A DNA stretch of 33,428 nucleotides, from NCBI GenBank assembly GCA_913009735.1, contig CAJVYU010000026.1, forward strand, positions 1 through 33,428, read 5' to 3'. Below the pieces are notes generated by a model. That model worked only from the letters and a program-made list of their open reading frames with translations. It made no database searches and was not told the origin of the DNA. A program made the translations under genes and the position numbers. This document shows, piece by piece, positions 24,163 through 32,614 of the stretch (position 1 is the first letter of the stretch; the number at the start of each line of letters is the position of its first letter). Source of the DNA: an uncultured Fidelibacterota bacterium. Its GTDB lineage: Bacteria; Fidelibacterota; Marinisomatia; Marinisomatales; TCS55.

Positions 24163-24258
24163 TTAAATCAATTGCATGTTAACAGGTTGAATTTCTGGCT
24201 TGGTCTGCTCCTTAAAGGTCCAACGCCAGACGTTGTAATTGCCATAAGTAACAAACAT
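24163..24258 (-). CDS. Candidate 31-residue peptide upstream of the LEA14-like gene
   Basis: An ATG at 24258 with GAGGA eight bases upstream opens a 31-codon frame, stop 14 bases before the LEA14-like ATG. The peptide is aromatic (FVTYGNYNVWRWTFKEQ) and looks protein-like, but is too short to place. It could be a leader peptide or a decayed gene tail. An in-frame ATG at 24273 is an alternative. Confidence 0.3.
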   Translation of the reverse strand: MFVTYGNYNVWRWTFKEQTKPEIQPVNMQLI

Positions 24259-24425
24259 ATGTTCATTCCTCATAGTGGAATGTAAGAATTTTTACAGAAT
24301 ATTTTGTGCTGGAAACAAAAAACTCGTTGGATGCCGGCATTGAAATAGCTGAAAATAAGGAGAGTTTAATGGAAAAGGGTTACCTGCTGTTCTATAAGCA
24401 CGCTTTCGAGGTTTTCAGACGTAGT

Positions 24426-24468
24426 GCAGGCATTCCTGTCTGCATTCGACAGTTAAGAATAACTGTCG
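24426..24468. repeat. Two-hairpin element, copy 2, in the spacer before plsX
   Basis: Hairpin 1: GCAGGC (24426-24431) / GTCTGC (24438-24443) with loop ATTCCT. Hairpin 2: CGACAGTTA (24447-24455) / TAACTGTCG (24460-24468) with loop AGAA. Layout, hairpin 1 sequence and the AGAA loop match 21608-21691. The preceding CGTAGTGCAGGC is the reverse complement of part of the palindrome beside tRNA-Arg (12845-12856). The rest of the 434-base spacer 24149-24582 shows only the short peptide frame and AT-rich sequence that must contain the plsX promoter. Confidence 0.68.
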
Positions 24469-24582
24469 TACAAAGAACTCTAAAAAAAACTTTCCCATCT
24501 GTATTACAACTATCCCTTACAGTTAAATATCAATCTTAATGGAATTATTATGTTAAATACCTAACTTCAATGGCAAATTCTT

Positions 24583-25656
24583 ATGTCAAGTAATCCACAA
24601 ATTATAATTGCTTTGGATGCCATGGGCGGCGACAATGGGATTGAACCCAACGTAAAAGGTGCCGTCATCGCTGCAAACTCTCATCCGATTCGAATACTAT
24701 TAGTTGGGGATAAACAAAAACTCAATGAGTCATTAAAGGGCGAATCCTATCCTGATGGATCCATTGAGATTATTCATGCTTCACAAGCGATCGGGATGGA
24801 TGAATCTCCCCGAAAATCGATAGAAAAAAAACCGGATGCTTCTATTCTGGTCGCCGCCAGGTTAGTAAATGATGGAAAAGCAGATGCATTGGTATCTGCC
24901 GGCAACACCGGAACTGTTGTGCTTGCAGCAGCAAAATATTTATCACGGATTCTCGGAGTACGACGGACGGCCATAGCGACGGTTTACCCCACCATGAATG
25001 AATTTAAAAAAAATGACCACCTTGCCCTGATGCTGGATGTTGGCGCAAATGTACAATGCGGAGCGGAGGAGTTGGCTCAGTTTGCTATTATGGGCGCAGC
25101 GTATGTTGCTGATATACGCGGTGTGGAAAATCCATCTGTAGCTCTTTTAAATATCGGAGAGGAAGCCACCAAAGGCGGTGAAAAAATGCAAAGTGCTTTC
25201 CAGTTATTGAAAAATATTCCGAACCTGAATTTTATTGGTAATGTGGAAGGTAAGGATATTTTACGCGGTGTAGTAGATGTGGTAGTCACAGAAGGATTTG
25301 TGGGTAATATTGTTATTAAAACTCTTGAAGGAGCTGCCCGGAGTTTACGTCAGCTCACGAAAATGGCTTTCAAAGCCAGAGTCGCATGGAGATTAGGGCT
25401 TCTGTTTTTACGAAAAGGATTGAGCCTGCTTCAAGAGATAACAGATTATGCAGAATATGGCGGTGCTCCCCTGCTTGGTTTTGAGAAGATGGTTATTATT
25501 GCTCATGGACGATCCAGTGAAAAAGCAATTTCAAATGCTATCAAGGTTGCCGGGAAATGTGTAAGAGATGATGTATGCGGTCAAATCGGAAAATATATTT
25601 ATGAGTTAGAGGGCAAAGCCGGATTGGAATACGAACGGTTAAGCCGGGAACTTTAA
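24583..25656 (+). CDS. plsX: Phosphate acyltransferase PlsX
   Basis: Peripheral membrane enzyme that converts acyl-ACP and phosphate into acyl-phosphate, the substrate of PlsY (encoded at 9428-10090). The 357 residues show the family opening IIIALDAMGGDNGIEPNVKG, then DESPRKSIEKKPDAS, SAGNTGTVVLAA, LLNIGEEATKG, VTEGFVGNIVIKTLEG and the closing GAPLLGFEKMVIIAHG, all in order. In many bacteria plsX sits beside rpmF and fabH; neither is here. It is followed by a weak hairpin (AACCC/GGGTT near 25683-25699) and then minus-strand tRNA genes. Confidence 0.96.
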   Translation: MSSNPQIIIALDAMGGDNGIEPNVKGAVIAANSHPIRILLVGDKQKLNESLKGESYPDGSIEIIHASQAIGMDESPRKSIEKKPDASILVAARLVNDGKADALVSAGNTGTVVLAAAKYLSRILGVRRTAIATVYPTMNEFKKNDHLALMLDVGANVQCGAEELAQFAIMGAAYVADIRGVENPSVALLNIGEEATKGGEKMQSAFQLLKNIPNLNFIGNVEGKDILRGVVDVVVTEGFVGNIVIKTLEGAARSLRQLTKMAFKARVAWRLGLLFLRKGLSLLQEITDYAEYGGAPLLGFEKMVIIAHGRSSEKAISNAIKVAGKCVRDDVCGQIGKYIYELEGKAGLEYERLSREL

Positions 25657-25785
25657 AGGACTAAACCCGAACATAAAAACCCTTGTTGGGCAGGGTTATT
25701 AAATTTACTCATTAACTTGCTCCGTTATTCGCCAGCCGGCAGATCGTGATGCGCTATTAAGTTAAATCATGTTTAAAAAAAGAAA

Positions 25786-25815
25786 AACGGTCAGCATATT
25801 TCTACACTAACCGTT
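25786..25815 (-). terminator. Terminator of the tRNA-His/tRNA-Pro transcript
   Basis: On the minus strand AACGGTTAG (25815-25807) pairs with CTGACCGTT (25794-25786), one G-U pair, 12-base loop, followed by a long run of T with one C. It lies nine bases past tRNA-Pro. Confidence 0.88.
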
Positions 25816-25823
25816 CTTTTCTG

Positions 25824-25898
25824 TCGGGGTGAAAGGATTCGAACCTTCGACCCCCTGCTCCCAAAGCAGGTGCGCTAACCGGGCTGCGCTACACCCCG
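25824..25898 (-). tRNA. tRNA-Pro (anticodon TGG)
   Basis: Acceptor CGGGGTG / CACCCCG with discriminator A, D-arm with AGCGCAGCCCGGTTAGCGC, anticodon stem CCTGC / GCAGG around loop TTTGGGA (anticodon TGG), T-arm with GGTTCGAATCC. CCA is not encoded. It is downstream of tRNA-His on the same strand, and a strong terminator follows. Confidence 0.96.
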
Positions 25899-25920
25899 AA
25901 ATATTGGTAATTTGAAACTG

Positions 25921-25983
25921 GTAGCTGGTGAGTGGTACACTAATCTTTTAATTACTGTCCACCTATTACCGCTAACCAGCTAC
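25921..25983. repeat. Imperfect inverted repeat between tRNA-Pro and tRNA-His
   Basis: GTAGCTGGTGAGTGGTA (25921-25937) and TACCGCTAACCAGCTAC (25967-25983) form a 17-base stem with two non-identical positions and a 29-base loop. It lies inside the presumed tRNA-His/tRNA-Pro precursor and could guide processing. Confidence 0.6.
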
Positions 25984-25990
25984 TATTAAC

Positions 25991-26016
25991 CCCGCCAAAT
26001 AAAAGGCGGGCAGGCA
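25991..26016. repeat. GC-rich palindrome next to tRNA-His
   Basis: CCCGCC (25991-25996) pairs with GGCGGG (26005-26010), followed by CAGG. The plan, CCGCC hairpin then GGCGG plus (A/G)CAGG, resembles the elements on both sides of tRNA-Arg, and it again lies next to a tRNA 3' end. Confidence 0.55.
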
Positions 26017-26029
26017 GTCACCAAACAAG

Positions 26030-26104
26030 GGTGAGCGATGGGACTTGAACCCACGGCCTCCTGGGCCACAACCAGGTGCTCTAACCAGCTGAGCTACGCC
26101 CACC
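26030..26104 (-). tRNA. tRNA-His (anticodon GTG)
   Basis: Acceptor GTGGGCG / CGCTCAC with the histidine hallmark pair G-1 (26104) and C73 (26030). Anticodon stem CCTGG / CCAGG encloses loop TTGTGGC (anticodon GTG); the T-arm contains GGGTTCAAGTCCC. CCA is not encoded. Confidence 0.96.
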
Positions 26105-26223
26105 ATATGCTTTTATTTGCCTCAAATAAAGCTGGCAAAATTACTGGCGATTATTGACTCCTCCAAATGCTATTCACACCACTTCACCGTGCATTGTTCC
26201 TATGAACTTCCGTAAGTTTAACC

Positions 26224-27600
26224 ATGCGACTTTTGCCCCGCTATATTGTCAGAGAGCTTATTTTGCCCTTTGTATATTCATTATTGATAATTGTGTTTAT
26301 CTTATTTATCAATTTTTTCCTGCGAGCCATCGATCGTTTCCTGGGGAAAGGACTGGAATTAACAACAATTCTTGAATACCTTTTTCTCAACCTGGCGTGG
26401 ATTGTGGCTCTGGCGGTTCCTATGGCTGTTCTCATTTCAACATTGATGGCTTTTGGTCGATTATCTGAAGATAATGAAATTAACGCCCTGCGGTCATCCG
26501 GAATCAGTTATTTGACTATTCTTTATCCAGCGTTGTTATTCGGAGCAGCCGTGTGTGCAATATTGATCGTCTTTAACACCAAAATTCTGCCTGAAATGAA
26601 TTTCAATGCCCGCCTATTAGCCGGAGATATACGAAAAATGCGTCCCGGTCTGGATATTGAACCAGGACATTTTATCGATAATATTCCCGATTATTCCATG
26701 ATTATCCGTGGAAAAAATGGTGATATGATGGAAGATGTACGCATTTTCAGCAAAGAAAGTAAAAAAACACAAACCAGCATTTATTCGAAAACAGGTAAAC
26801 TATCAACAATCGATGATGCAATTATTCTGACTCTTTATGATGGAGAAATTCATGAACTTGATCTGGAGAATTACAATAATTACCGTCGGATCAGTTTTGA
26901 CAAACATGTGATTACCATTCCTGCAGATGATCTATTATTAAACCGCCGGGATACGGCCAATCGCTCTGACCGAGAAATGACCCTGGATGTTATGTATGAT
27001 AAACGAAAAAATTATGCAGAACGTATGCAACGAGTTGAAGAAAGACTTCGCAACACGATCAAAAAAGTGCTCGGTCAGGATTTATTACCAGAGAGTTTTA
27101 TTGAAACAGAAAAATTGCTGAATATTTATGAAGAACAGATCAAACAAGATACATCCCTGACCGCTGCACAACTTCGATTGAAAGAAAGACGCGTGCGCAG
27201 CCTGGGGCGACAAGCAAAAAATGAATTTCGATTAATCGAAACTTACAAACGAAACTGGAATAAGTATTCTGTAGAAATACATAAGAAATTCTCATTGCCT
27301 GTGGCATGTATTTTATTCGTTTTAGTGGGGGCTTCATTAGGCACACTCTCAAAACGTGGCGGCTTTACAGTTGCTATTACACTGGGGTTTGGATTTTTTC
27401 TTATTTACTATCTGTTTCTTATAGGCGGTGAAGAAATGGCAGACCGTAATTATATATCTCCTATAATTGGCATGTGGACGCCAAACGTATTACTCCTGAT
27501 ATTTGGAGGTTATCTTACCCTGCATGCCGTCCGTGAGCGGGCTCCATTTACCATTAAATTCCCCTGGCAAAAGAAAGAGAATGAAAATGATACCGAATGA
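26224..27600 (+). CDS. LptF/LptG family permease
   Basis: Inner-membrane permease subunit of the lipopolysaccharide exporter LptBFG. The 458 residues have the family opening MRLLPRYIVRELILPFVYSL, three N-terminal helices (about 13-34, 55-78, 98-118), a periplasmic beta-jellyroll region from about 120 to 240, and three C-terminal helices (about 357-375, 382-402, 420-436). The cytoplasmic coupling stretch SEDNEINALRSSGIS lies at 81-95. It is about 100 residues longer than E. coli LptF/LptG; the extra part (about 255-350) is charged and predicted coiled coil. LptF and LptG cannot be told apart from one copy. Its end overlaps the start of deoA. Confidence 0.92.
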   Translation: MRLLPRYIVRELILPFVYSLLIIVFILFINFFLRAIDRFLGKGLELTTILEYLFLNLAWIVALAVPMAVLISTLMAFGRLSEDNEINALRSSGISYLTILYPALLFGAAVCAILIVFNTKILPEMNFNARLLAGDIRKMRPGLDIEPGHFIDNIPDYSMIIRGKNGDMMEDVRIFSKESKKTQTSIYSKTGKLSTIDDAIILTLYDGEIHELDLENYNNYRRISFDKHVITIPADDLLLNRRDTANRSDREMTLDVMYDKRKNYAERMQRVEERLRNTIKKVLGQDLLPESFIETEKLLNIYEEQIKQDTSLTAAQLRLKERRVRSLGRQAKNEFRLIETYKRNWNKYSVEIHKKFSLPVACILFVLVGASLGTLSKRGGFTVAITLGFGFFLIYYLFLIGGEEMADRNYISPIIGMWTPNVLLLIFGGYLTLHAVRERAPFTIKFPWQKKENENDTE

Positions 27601-28864
27601 TATAATAACTGGAAAAAACAACGGTAAATCAATTCCTCCGGATGATCTTCAAGCATTTATCAGTGGTTATGTAAACGGCAGCATTGATGATGCAACAATG
27701 ACCGACCTGTTAAAAGCCATTTTTTATCATGGAATGACACATGAAGAAATATACGCCTTGGTGAACATCATGCTTCATTCAGGTAAACAAATGAATTTTG
27801 ATGATATCGATGAATATGTTTGCGATAAGCACAGCATCGGCGGTGTGGGTGATAAAACGTCATTGGTCATTGCTCCTTTGCTGGCCAGTGCCGGATTATA
27901 CCTGCCCATGATGGCCGGCCGCAGTCTGGGACACACCGGAGGTACGCTGGATAAACTGGAAACCATTCCCGGTTTTAATGCGGATATCCCAATAATCGAG
28001 TTTCAACAACTGGTGAAATCAAATGGGTGCGGAATCATGGCCCAAACCAGTGAAATCTGCCCGGCTGATGGAAAGATTTACGCCCTGAGAGATGTAACCG
28101 GGACTGTCGCATCCGTACCTCTGATTGTCGGTTCTATTATGAGCAAAAAAATTGCCGAGGGAATCCAGGGTTTGGTTTTAGATATTAAGGTTGGCAGCGG
28201 CGCATTTCTACCGACATTAGAAAAAGCCGCAGAACTGGCGGAAATGCTGAAAAATGTTGGAGAATATTTTGACGTAACAACGGATTTGATTTATACAAAC
28301 ATGGATCAACCTTTAGGGAAATTTTCCGGTATGTGGTGTGAAGTACAGGAAAGCATCGAATGCCTGCAAGGAAAGGGTCCGGAAGATACTATGGCGGTTT
28401 GCCTCAAATTAGCATCAAAGCTCATGATCCAATCCGGGAAAGCCAAAGATGAATTTGATTCAAATGCAATCTTAAATGAACTGATTGAGGATGGATCTGC
28501 ATATGAGAAGTTCGAAGAAATTGTGACGGCACAAGGTGGTGACTTATCAGCAGCTGATAATAAACCGGTTTATACAATGGATATATTTGCCGAAAGAAGT
28601 GGAATCATCCAATCCATGGATACAACCCAAATTGGCTGGGGGTTAGTAGACATGGGTTGCGGACGGAAGCATAAGGACGATATTTTAGACTCGACCGCCG
28701 GATTAGAGTGTCACCGAAAAATTGGTGATGAAGTCCAGGCAGGCGAAAAACTCTTCACTTGTTTTTGTAATAATAAAGATAAGCTTAAATCCGGTAAAGA
28801 AAAAATTGCCAACGCAATTAGCGTTGGCGCTGAACCGGTAGAATTATCTTTATTTTATAATTAA
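27587..28864 (+). CDS. deoA: Thymidine (pyrimidine-nucleoside) phosphorylase
   Basis: Cytosolic enzyme that splits thymidine or deoxyuridine with phosphate into base and deoxyribose-1-phosphate. I choose the ATG at 27587 (425 aa): GAGA lies about seven bases above and the family N-terminus aligns there; ATG 27581 is possible, and the longer frame from 27503 overlaps the permease. KHSIGGVGDKTS (81-92) binds phosphate, the family signature is GRSLGHTGGTLDKLE (111-125), and DIKVGSGAF follows. Bacillus-type Pdp is an alternative, but LETIPGF is closer to DeoA. Its stop codon overlaps the stop of the convergent PBP gene (shared TTAA). Confidence 0.92.
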   Translation: MIPNDIITGKNNGKSIPPDDLQAFISGYVNGSIDDATMTDLLKAIFYHGMTHEEIYALVNIMLHSGKQMNFDDIDEYVCDKHSIGGVGDKTSLVIAPLLASAGLYLPMMAGRSLGHTGGTLDKLETIPGFNADIPIIEFQQLVKSNGCGIMAQTSEICPADGKIYALRDVTGTVASVPLIVGSIMSKKIAEGIQGLVLDIKVGSGAFLPTLEKAAELAEMLKNVGEYFDVTTDLIYTNMDQPLGKFSGMWCEVQESIECLQGKGPEDTMAVCLKLASKLMIQSGKAKDEFDSNAILNELIEDGSAYEKFEEIVTAQGGDLSAADNKPVYTMDIFAERSGIIQSMDTTQIGWGLVDMGCGRKHKDDILDSTAGLECHRKIGDEVQAGEKLFTCFCNNKDKLKSGKEKIANAISVGAEPVELSLFYN

Positions 28865-30972
28865 TTTCTATGGACAGAACATAATTTTGTTGGTTCTGTT
28901 CCGGGAATAAATACTTCTGTTTCCACCGGACATGATTCCGTTGGTATTTTTTTCGTGACTTGGCAAATTTTCATTTCAATAATACGTTCAGGCCGTTCAA
29001 AATCCTTACGGTCATAACCAAGAGTATCATGACTGGCGCGCATAAACCGTGCCCATGCAGGGAGGGCTGCCCGGCTGCCGTCTGAACCTTTTCCCAGGCT
29101 TACCTGTGGATCATCCACACCAAACCAAGCCCCTGCAGCTATATATGGGGAAAATCCCACAAACCAGGCATCTGTCCAGCCTTGAGTCGTTCCGGTTTTA
29201 CCGGCAGCGGGATAGTAAAAATGATACTTCCATCGTGCAGATCCACCCGTACCTCGATCTAACACTGTTTGTAATAAACTCGTCATGATATATGATGTTT
29301 CCGCACTTAACACTTCTTCCTTACGGGGTTCGTATTCCCGGAGCGCATTTCCATATTTATCTTCAATACGGGTAATCCCATATGGCATTGAATGCACACC
29401 TTTATTCGCAAACGTAGCATATGCGCCCACTATTTCCAACAGATGCACTTCAGACGTTCCAAGGGCAATAGCATCCACAGCACGAATGTCAGTGGTTATG
29501 CCCATTCTGCGAGCCGTTTGCTTCACGGCTTCAGCCGAAACAACTTCCTGCACCATACGTACGGATATCAAATTCAGGGAACGCCTCAATCCTTCTCGTA
29601 AAGTGGTTAAACCTCCGGTACTTCCATCATAGTTCTGGGGCATCCATTTGGCCCACTCACCATCGGCATTTCTCACATTGAGGACTACCGGCTGATTTAA
29701 TAATTGTCTCGTAACCGGCACACCGTTATCCACGGCAGTTGTATAAACAAATGGTTTGAACACAGAACCCGGCTGACGTAACGATTGTGTTGCACGATTA
29801 AATTGGTCAGGATAATCCTTCCGACCGCCTACCATAGCCAGAATCGCCCCTGTACGTATGTCTAAAGCTATAAATGCACTCTGGACTAATAATTTATCCC
29901 GAAGATCTTCATATAATTCCATCTCTCCGGCCATCATGAGCTTGACTGTATCTTCAGGATAGATACTTAAATAGGCCAGCTTGGAAAATTCTTCTTCATC
30001 ATTAAATAAGCGTTTATTTAATCTTTCTTGATTTTCCTGAACGGATTTAAATACAGCATCTTCAGCGATTTTCTGCAACCTGGAATCCAATGTAGTGTAA
30101 ATCTTCAATCCATCTCGATAAATATTCACACCCAGATCGTCATCTTCCCGTTCCAGGAAACGGCGGACATACTCTGTAAAATAAGGAGCGGTTCCTCGGG
30201 TTTGCTCTTGTTGGATATTATCTAATGAATGTGCCCGGGCTTCGGCATACTCCTCCTGGGTAATGTAATTCTGGTCTCGCATAACACGGAGAACAACATT
30301 CCGTTTAGTCAACGCTCGATCGGGGTGCCGTACCGGTGAATACCGGGCTGGAGCCGGAAGCAGTCCCACCAGCAACGCACTTTCGTCTAAAGTCAATTCA
30401 TAAGCATTCTTGCCAAAAAATCGTTTAGCCGCCGCCTGCACGCCATAGGTTCCATGGCCAAAATGAACGCTATTTAAATACATTTCCAGAATTTCATCTT
30501 TGGTATATGTCCGTTCAATCTGAATGGCGGTAATGACTTCCTTGATTTTTCTCGTAATCGTTTTCTTGAAACCAATATTGTCATACAGGTTTCGAGCTAA
30601 CTGCTGTGTCAATGAACTAAAACCGGAGCTGTAACTCATGGTAACCGTATTAATTAAGATCGCTCTGAATACATCCCGAAGAGAAATACCCCAGTGATCA
30701 TAAAATCGTTGATCTTCTTTAGCTACTAACGCATTAAGCATATGTTGAGGAATCTGATCCAATTCAACAAATACGCGTTTTTCATAATAGAGTTCATTCA
30801 ACAGTTTCCCGTCCACAGAATAAATTCGTGTCACTAAATCCGGATCATAATTTTCCAATTGCTCAATAGAAGGAAGGTCAATGGATAGATAAAATATATA
30901 AGCTAACATAATAACCATGCCTGTGAAGACAATATAAATAGAATGTTTTATGATACGTGCCCAAGATTTCAT
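28861..30972 (-). CDS. Penicillin-binding protein 1A (bifunctional transglycosylase/transpeptidase)
   Basis: Builds and cross-links peptidoglycan in the periplasm from an inner-membrane anchor. The 703 residues contain a cytosolic tail, a membrane helix (about 11-30), a GT51 domain with catalytic E86 in KEDQRFYDHWG and the later RKIKEVITAIQIER stretch, and a class A transpeptidase with S403 in GSVFK (402-406), SLN at 465-467 and KTGTT at 592-596. The C-terminus has three cysteines (IC, SCP, LCS), as in many PBP1A proteins of this broad group. Typical length. It is convergent with deoA and preceded by the foldback repeat at 30994. Confidence 0.95.
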   Translation of the reverse strand: MKSWARIIKHSIYIVFTGMVIMLAYIFYLSIDLPSIEQLENYDPDLVTRIYSVDGKLLNELYYEKRVFVELDQIPQHMLNALVAKEDQRFYDHWGISLRDVFRAILINTVTMSYSSGFSSLTQQLARNLYDNIGFKKTITRKIKEVITAIQIERTYTKDEILEMYLNSVHFGHGTYGVQAAAKRFFGKNAYELTLDESALLVGLLPAPARYSPVRHPDRALTKRNVVLRVMRDQNYITQEEYAEARAHSLDNIQQEQTRGTAPYFTEYVRRFLEREDDDLGVNIYRDGLKIYTTLDSRLQKIAEDAVFKSVQENQERLNKRLFNDEEEFSKLAYLSIYPEDTVKLMMAGEMELYEDLRDKLLVQSAFIALDIRTGAILAMVGGRKDYPDQFNRATQSLRQPGSVFKPFVYTTAVDNGVPVTRQLLNQPVVLNVRNADGEWAKWMPQNYDGSTGGLTTLREGLRRSLNLISVRMVQEVVSAEAVKQTARRMGITTDIRAVDAIALGTSEVHLLEIVGAYATFANKGVHSMPYGITRIEDKYGNALREYEPRKEEVLSAETSYIMTSLLQTVLDRGTGGSARWKYHFYYPAAGKTGTTQGWTDAWFVGFSPYIAAGAWFGVDDPQVSLGKGSDGSRAALPAWARFMRASHDTLGYDRKDFERPERIIEMKICQVTKKIPTESCPVETEVFIPGTEPTKLCSVHRN

Positions 30973-30993
30973 GGGGTTGAATTTAGTAATGGA

Positions 30994-31149
30994 ACCCTTT
31001 GATAAACCTATTGCACAAATTAAAAAGGGTAAAATTCACCTGCTTTTCGTTAAAAAACTTACCCATAGCTCCGCTATTGGCTACGTTTCTTGTCTTAATC
31101 AGGTAAATTTTAACTTTTTTTTCTTCACACATAAGGTTTATTAAAGGGT
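30994..31149 (-). repeat. Foldback repeat family, copy B (complete palindrome)
   Basis: Arms of about 50 bases, 30994-31042 and 31100-31149, are imperfect inverted repeats. The outermost 16 bases differ at one position (ACCCTTTGATAAACCT against AGGTTTATTAAAGGGT). The exact centre is a small hairpin, ATAGC (31065-31069) / GCTAT (31073-31077), so the whole unit folds back on itself. It has no coding frame. It fills most of the 243-base spacer between PBP1A and fumC. A homologous element lies at 17140-17281. This is the plan of a MITE-like or foldback element. Confidence 0.8.
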
Positions 31150-31191
31150 GCTAATAGATTAGAAAATGTATATTGAGGAATTGAACGGTGT

Positions 31192-31232
31192 CGAGAAAAA
31201 ACTGTTCCAACCGGATCAGTTCTTTTTTCTCG
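31192..31232 (-). terminator. Terminator overlapping the end of fumC
   Basis: CGAGAAAAAACTG (31192-31204) pairs with CAGTTCTTTTTTCTCG (31217-31232, with a three-base bulge). The TGA stop of fumC (31216-31218) lies at the stem-loop border, so the upstream arm is coding sequence. On the minus strand it ends in TTTTTTCTCG. Confidence 0.6.
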
Positions 31233-32613
31233 GCTTTATCATTATTTCCGGCTTCACCAGCCTGTCAAAATCCTCACCGCTCATGTAACCCAATTCAATG
31301 ATGGTTTCCCGGAGGGTTTTGTTTTCCTTATGTGCTTTCTTGGCTACTTCCGCCGCTTTATCATAGCCAATGTGGGGATTCAACGCCGTCACTAACATGA
31401 GGGAATTATGCAGATTCTTATGTATCCGCTCCTCATTAGCCAAGATACCGTCCACGCAGTTTTCCGCGAATGAAACAGATACTTCAGCCATCAATCGAAT
31501 GGACTGGAGAATATTGAAAGCCAGTACGGGACGGTACACATTCAATTCAAAATTGCCTGAAGCACCGGCAATGGTTATGGTTACATCATTCCCAATCACT
31601 TGCGTACAAACCATGGTCACAGCTTCTGCCTGGGTAGGATTGACTTTACCCGGCATAATGGAACTACCCGGTTCATTCGTTGGCAGAATAATTTCTCCGA
31701 TTCCAGAACGGGGTCCACTCCCCAGCCAGCGAATATCATTTGCAATTTTATTCAGGGAAGCTGCAACTGTCTTCAGTGCTGACGATAATTCAACAATACT
31801 ATCCTGACCACCCAATGCCTCAAATTTATTGGGAGCTGTTACAAAAGGGAGCCCTGTCAGTTTGGCAATTTCTTCCGCGGATGCATCTGAAAATCCTTCA
31901 ACTGAATTGATTCCGGTTCCCACAGCCGTGCCGCCCATAGCCAGCTCATAACAGTGGTTGAGAGCATTTTTAATTCGAACAATACCGTGCTCAACCTGTG
32001 AAGCATATCCGGAAAATTCCTGACCTAAACTTAAAGGTGTGGCGTCCTGTAAATGGGTACGGCCAAGCTTGACAATATCTTTAAATTCTACCGTTTTTTT
32101 AACCAATGAATTTTGGAGCTTTTCCAGGGCCGGAATTAATTGATGGGTTGCGGATTCCACTGCAGCAATATTGATTGTAGACGGAAAAGTGTCATTGGTA
32201 GACTGGGACATGTTTACATGATCATTGGGATGAACAGGAACCTTACTCCCGAGTACGCCACCCAACATTTCAATAGCCCGGTTCGCAATGACTTCATTCA
32301 CATTCATATTTGTTTGGGTGCCGGATCCGGTTTGCCAAACCACCAGGGGAAAATGCTCGTCCAGTTTTCCTTCAATGACTTCATCTGCTGCCGTTCTAAT
32401 TATTTCAGCCAGTTTTGGATCAAGGTTTCCAAAAGATTCGTTTACAGTGGCGGCAGCTTTTTTCAATATTCCATAGGCACGAATAAAATCCCTGGGGAAA
32501 TGTTCACTGCCGATTTTAAAATTTTGAAGTGAACGTTGAGTTTGTGCACCCCAATATTTATCATTTGATACTTCTATTGGGCCTATGCTGTCTGTTTCAG
32601 TACGAGTAGACAT
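31216..32613 (-). CDS. fumC: Fumarate hydratase class II
   Basis: Cytosolic, iron-free fumarase interconverting fumarate and malate in the TCA cycle. The 465 residues match the family length. The signature [11 protein letters not shown] is at 316-326, [19 protein letters not shown] lies near 95-113, and the catalytic histidine region [10 protein letters not shown] is at 184-193. The opening [19 protein letters not shown] is specific for fumarase over aspartase or argininosuccinate lyase. The ATG lies one base after the korB stop codon, so the oxoacid:ferredoxin oxidoreductase and fumarase are one transcript. Confidence 0.97.
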   Translation of the reverse strand: MSTRTETDSIGPIEVSNDKYWGAQTQRSLQNFKIGSEHFPRDFIRAYGILKKAAATVNESFGNLDPKLAEIIRTAADEVIEGKLDEHFPLVVWQTGSGTQTNMNVNEVIANRAIEMLGGVLGSKVPVHPNDHVNMSQSTNDTFPSTINIAAVESATHQLIPALEKLQNSLVKKTVEFKDIVKLGRTHLQDATPLSLGQEFSGYASQVEHGIVRIKNALNHCYELAMGGTAVGTGINSVEGFSDASAEEIAKLTGLPFVTAPNKFEALGGQDSIVELSSALKTVAASLNKIANDIRWLGSGPRSGIGEIILPTNEPGSSIMPGKVNPTQAEAVTMVCTQVIGNDVTITIAGASGNFELNVYRPVLAFNILQSIRLMAEVSVSFAENCVDGILANEERIHKNLHNSLMLVTALNPHIGYDKAAEVAKKAHKENKTLRETIIELGYMSGEDFDRLVKPEIMIKPRKKN

Positions 32614-32614
32614 T

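Noticed and set aside
24306-24539. 77-codon plus-strand ORF before plsX
   Set aside because: Its second half reads through both hairpins of the repeat element; composition is not protein-like despite a GGAG before an internal ATG.
25683-25699. AACCC/GGGTT hairpin as plsX terminator
   Set aside because: Five base pairs with a ten-base loop and no T-tract; too weak to list as a feature.
27503-27586. Upstream start for thymidine phosphorylase
   Set aside because: The extra 28 residues overlap the permease and have no family counterpart.
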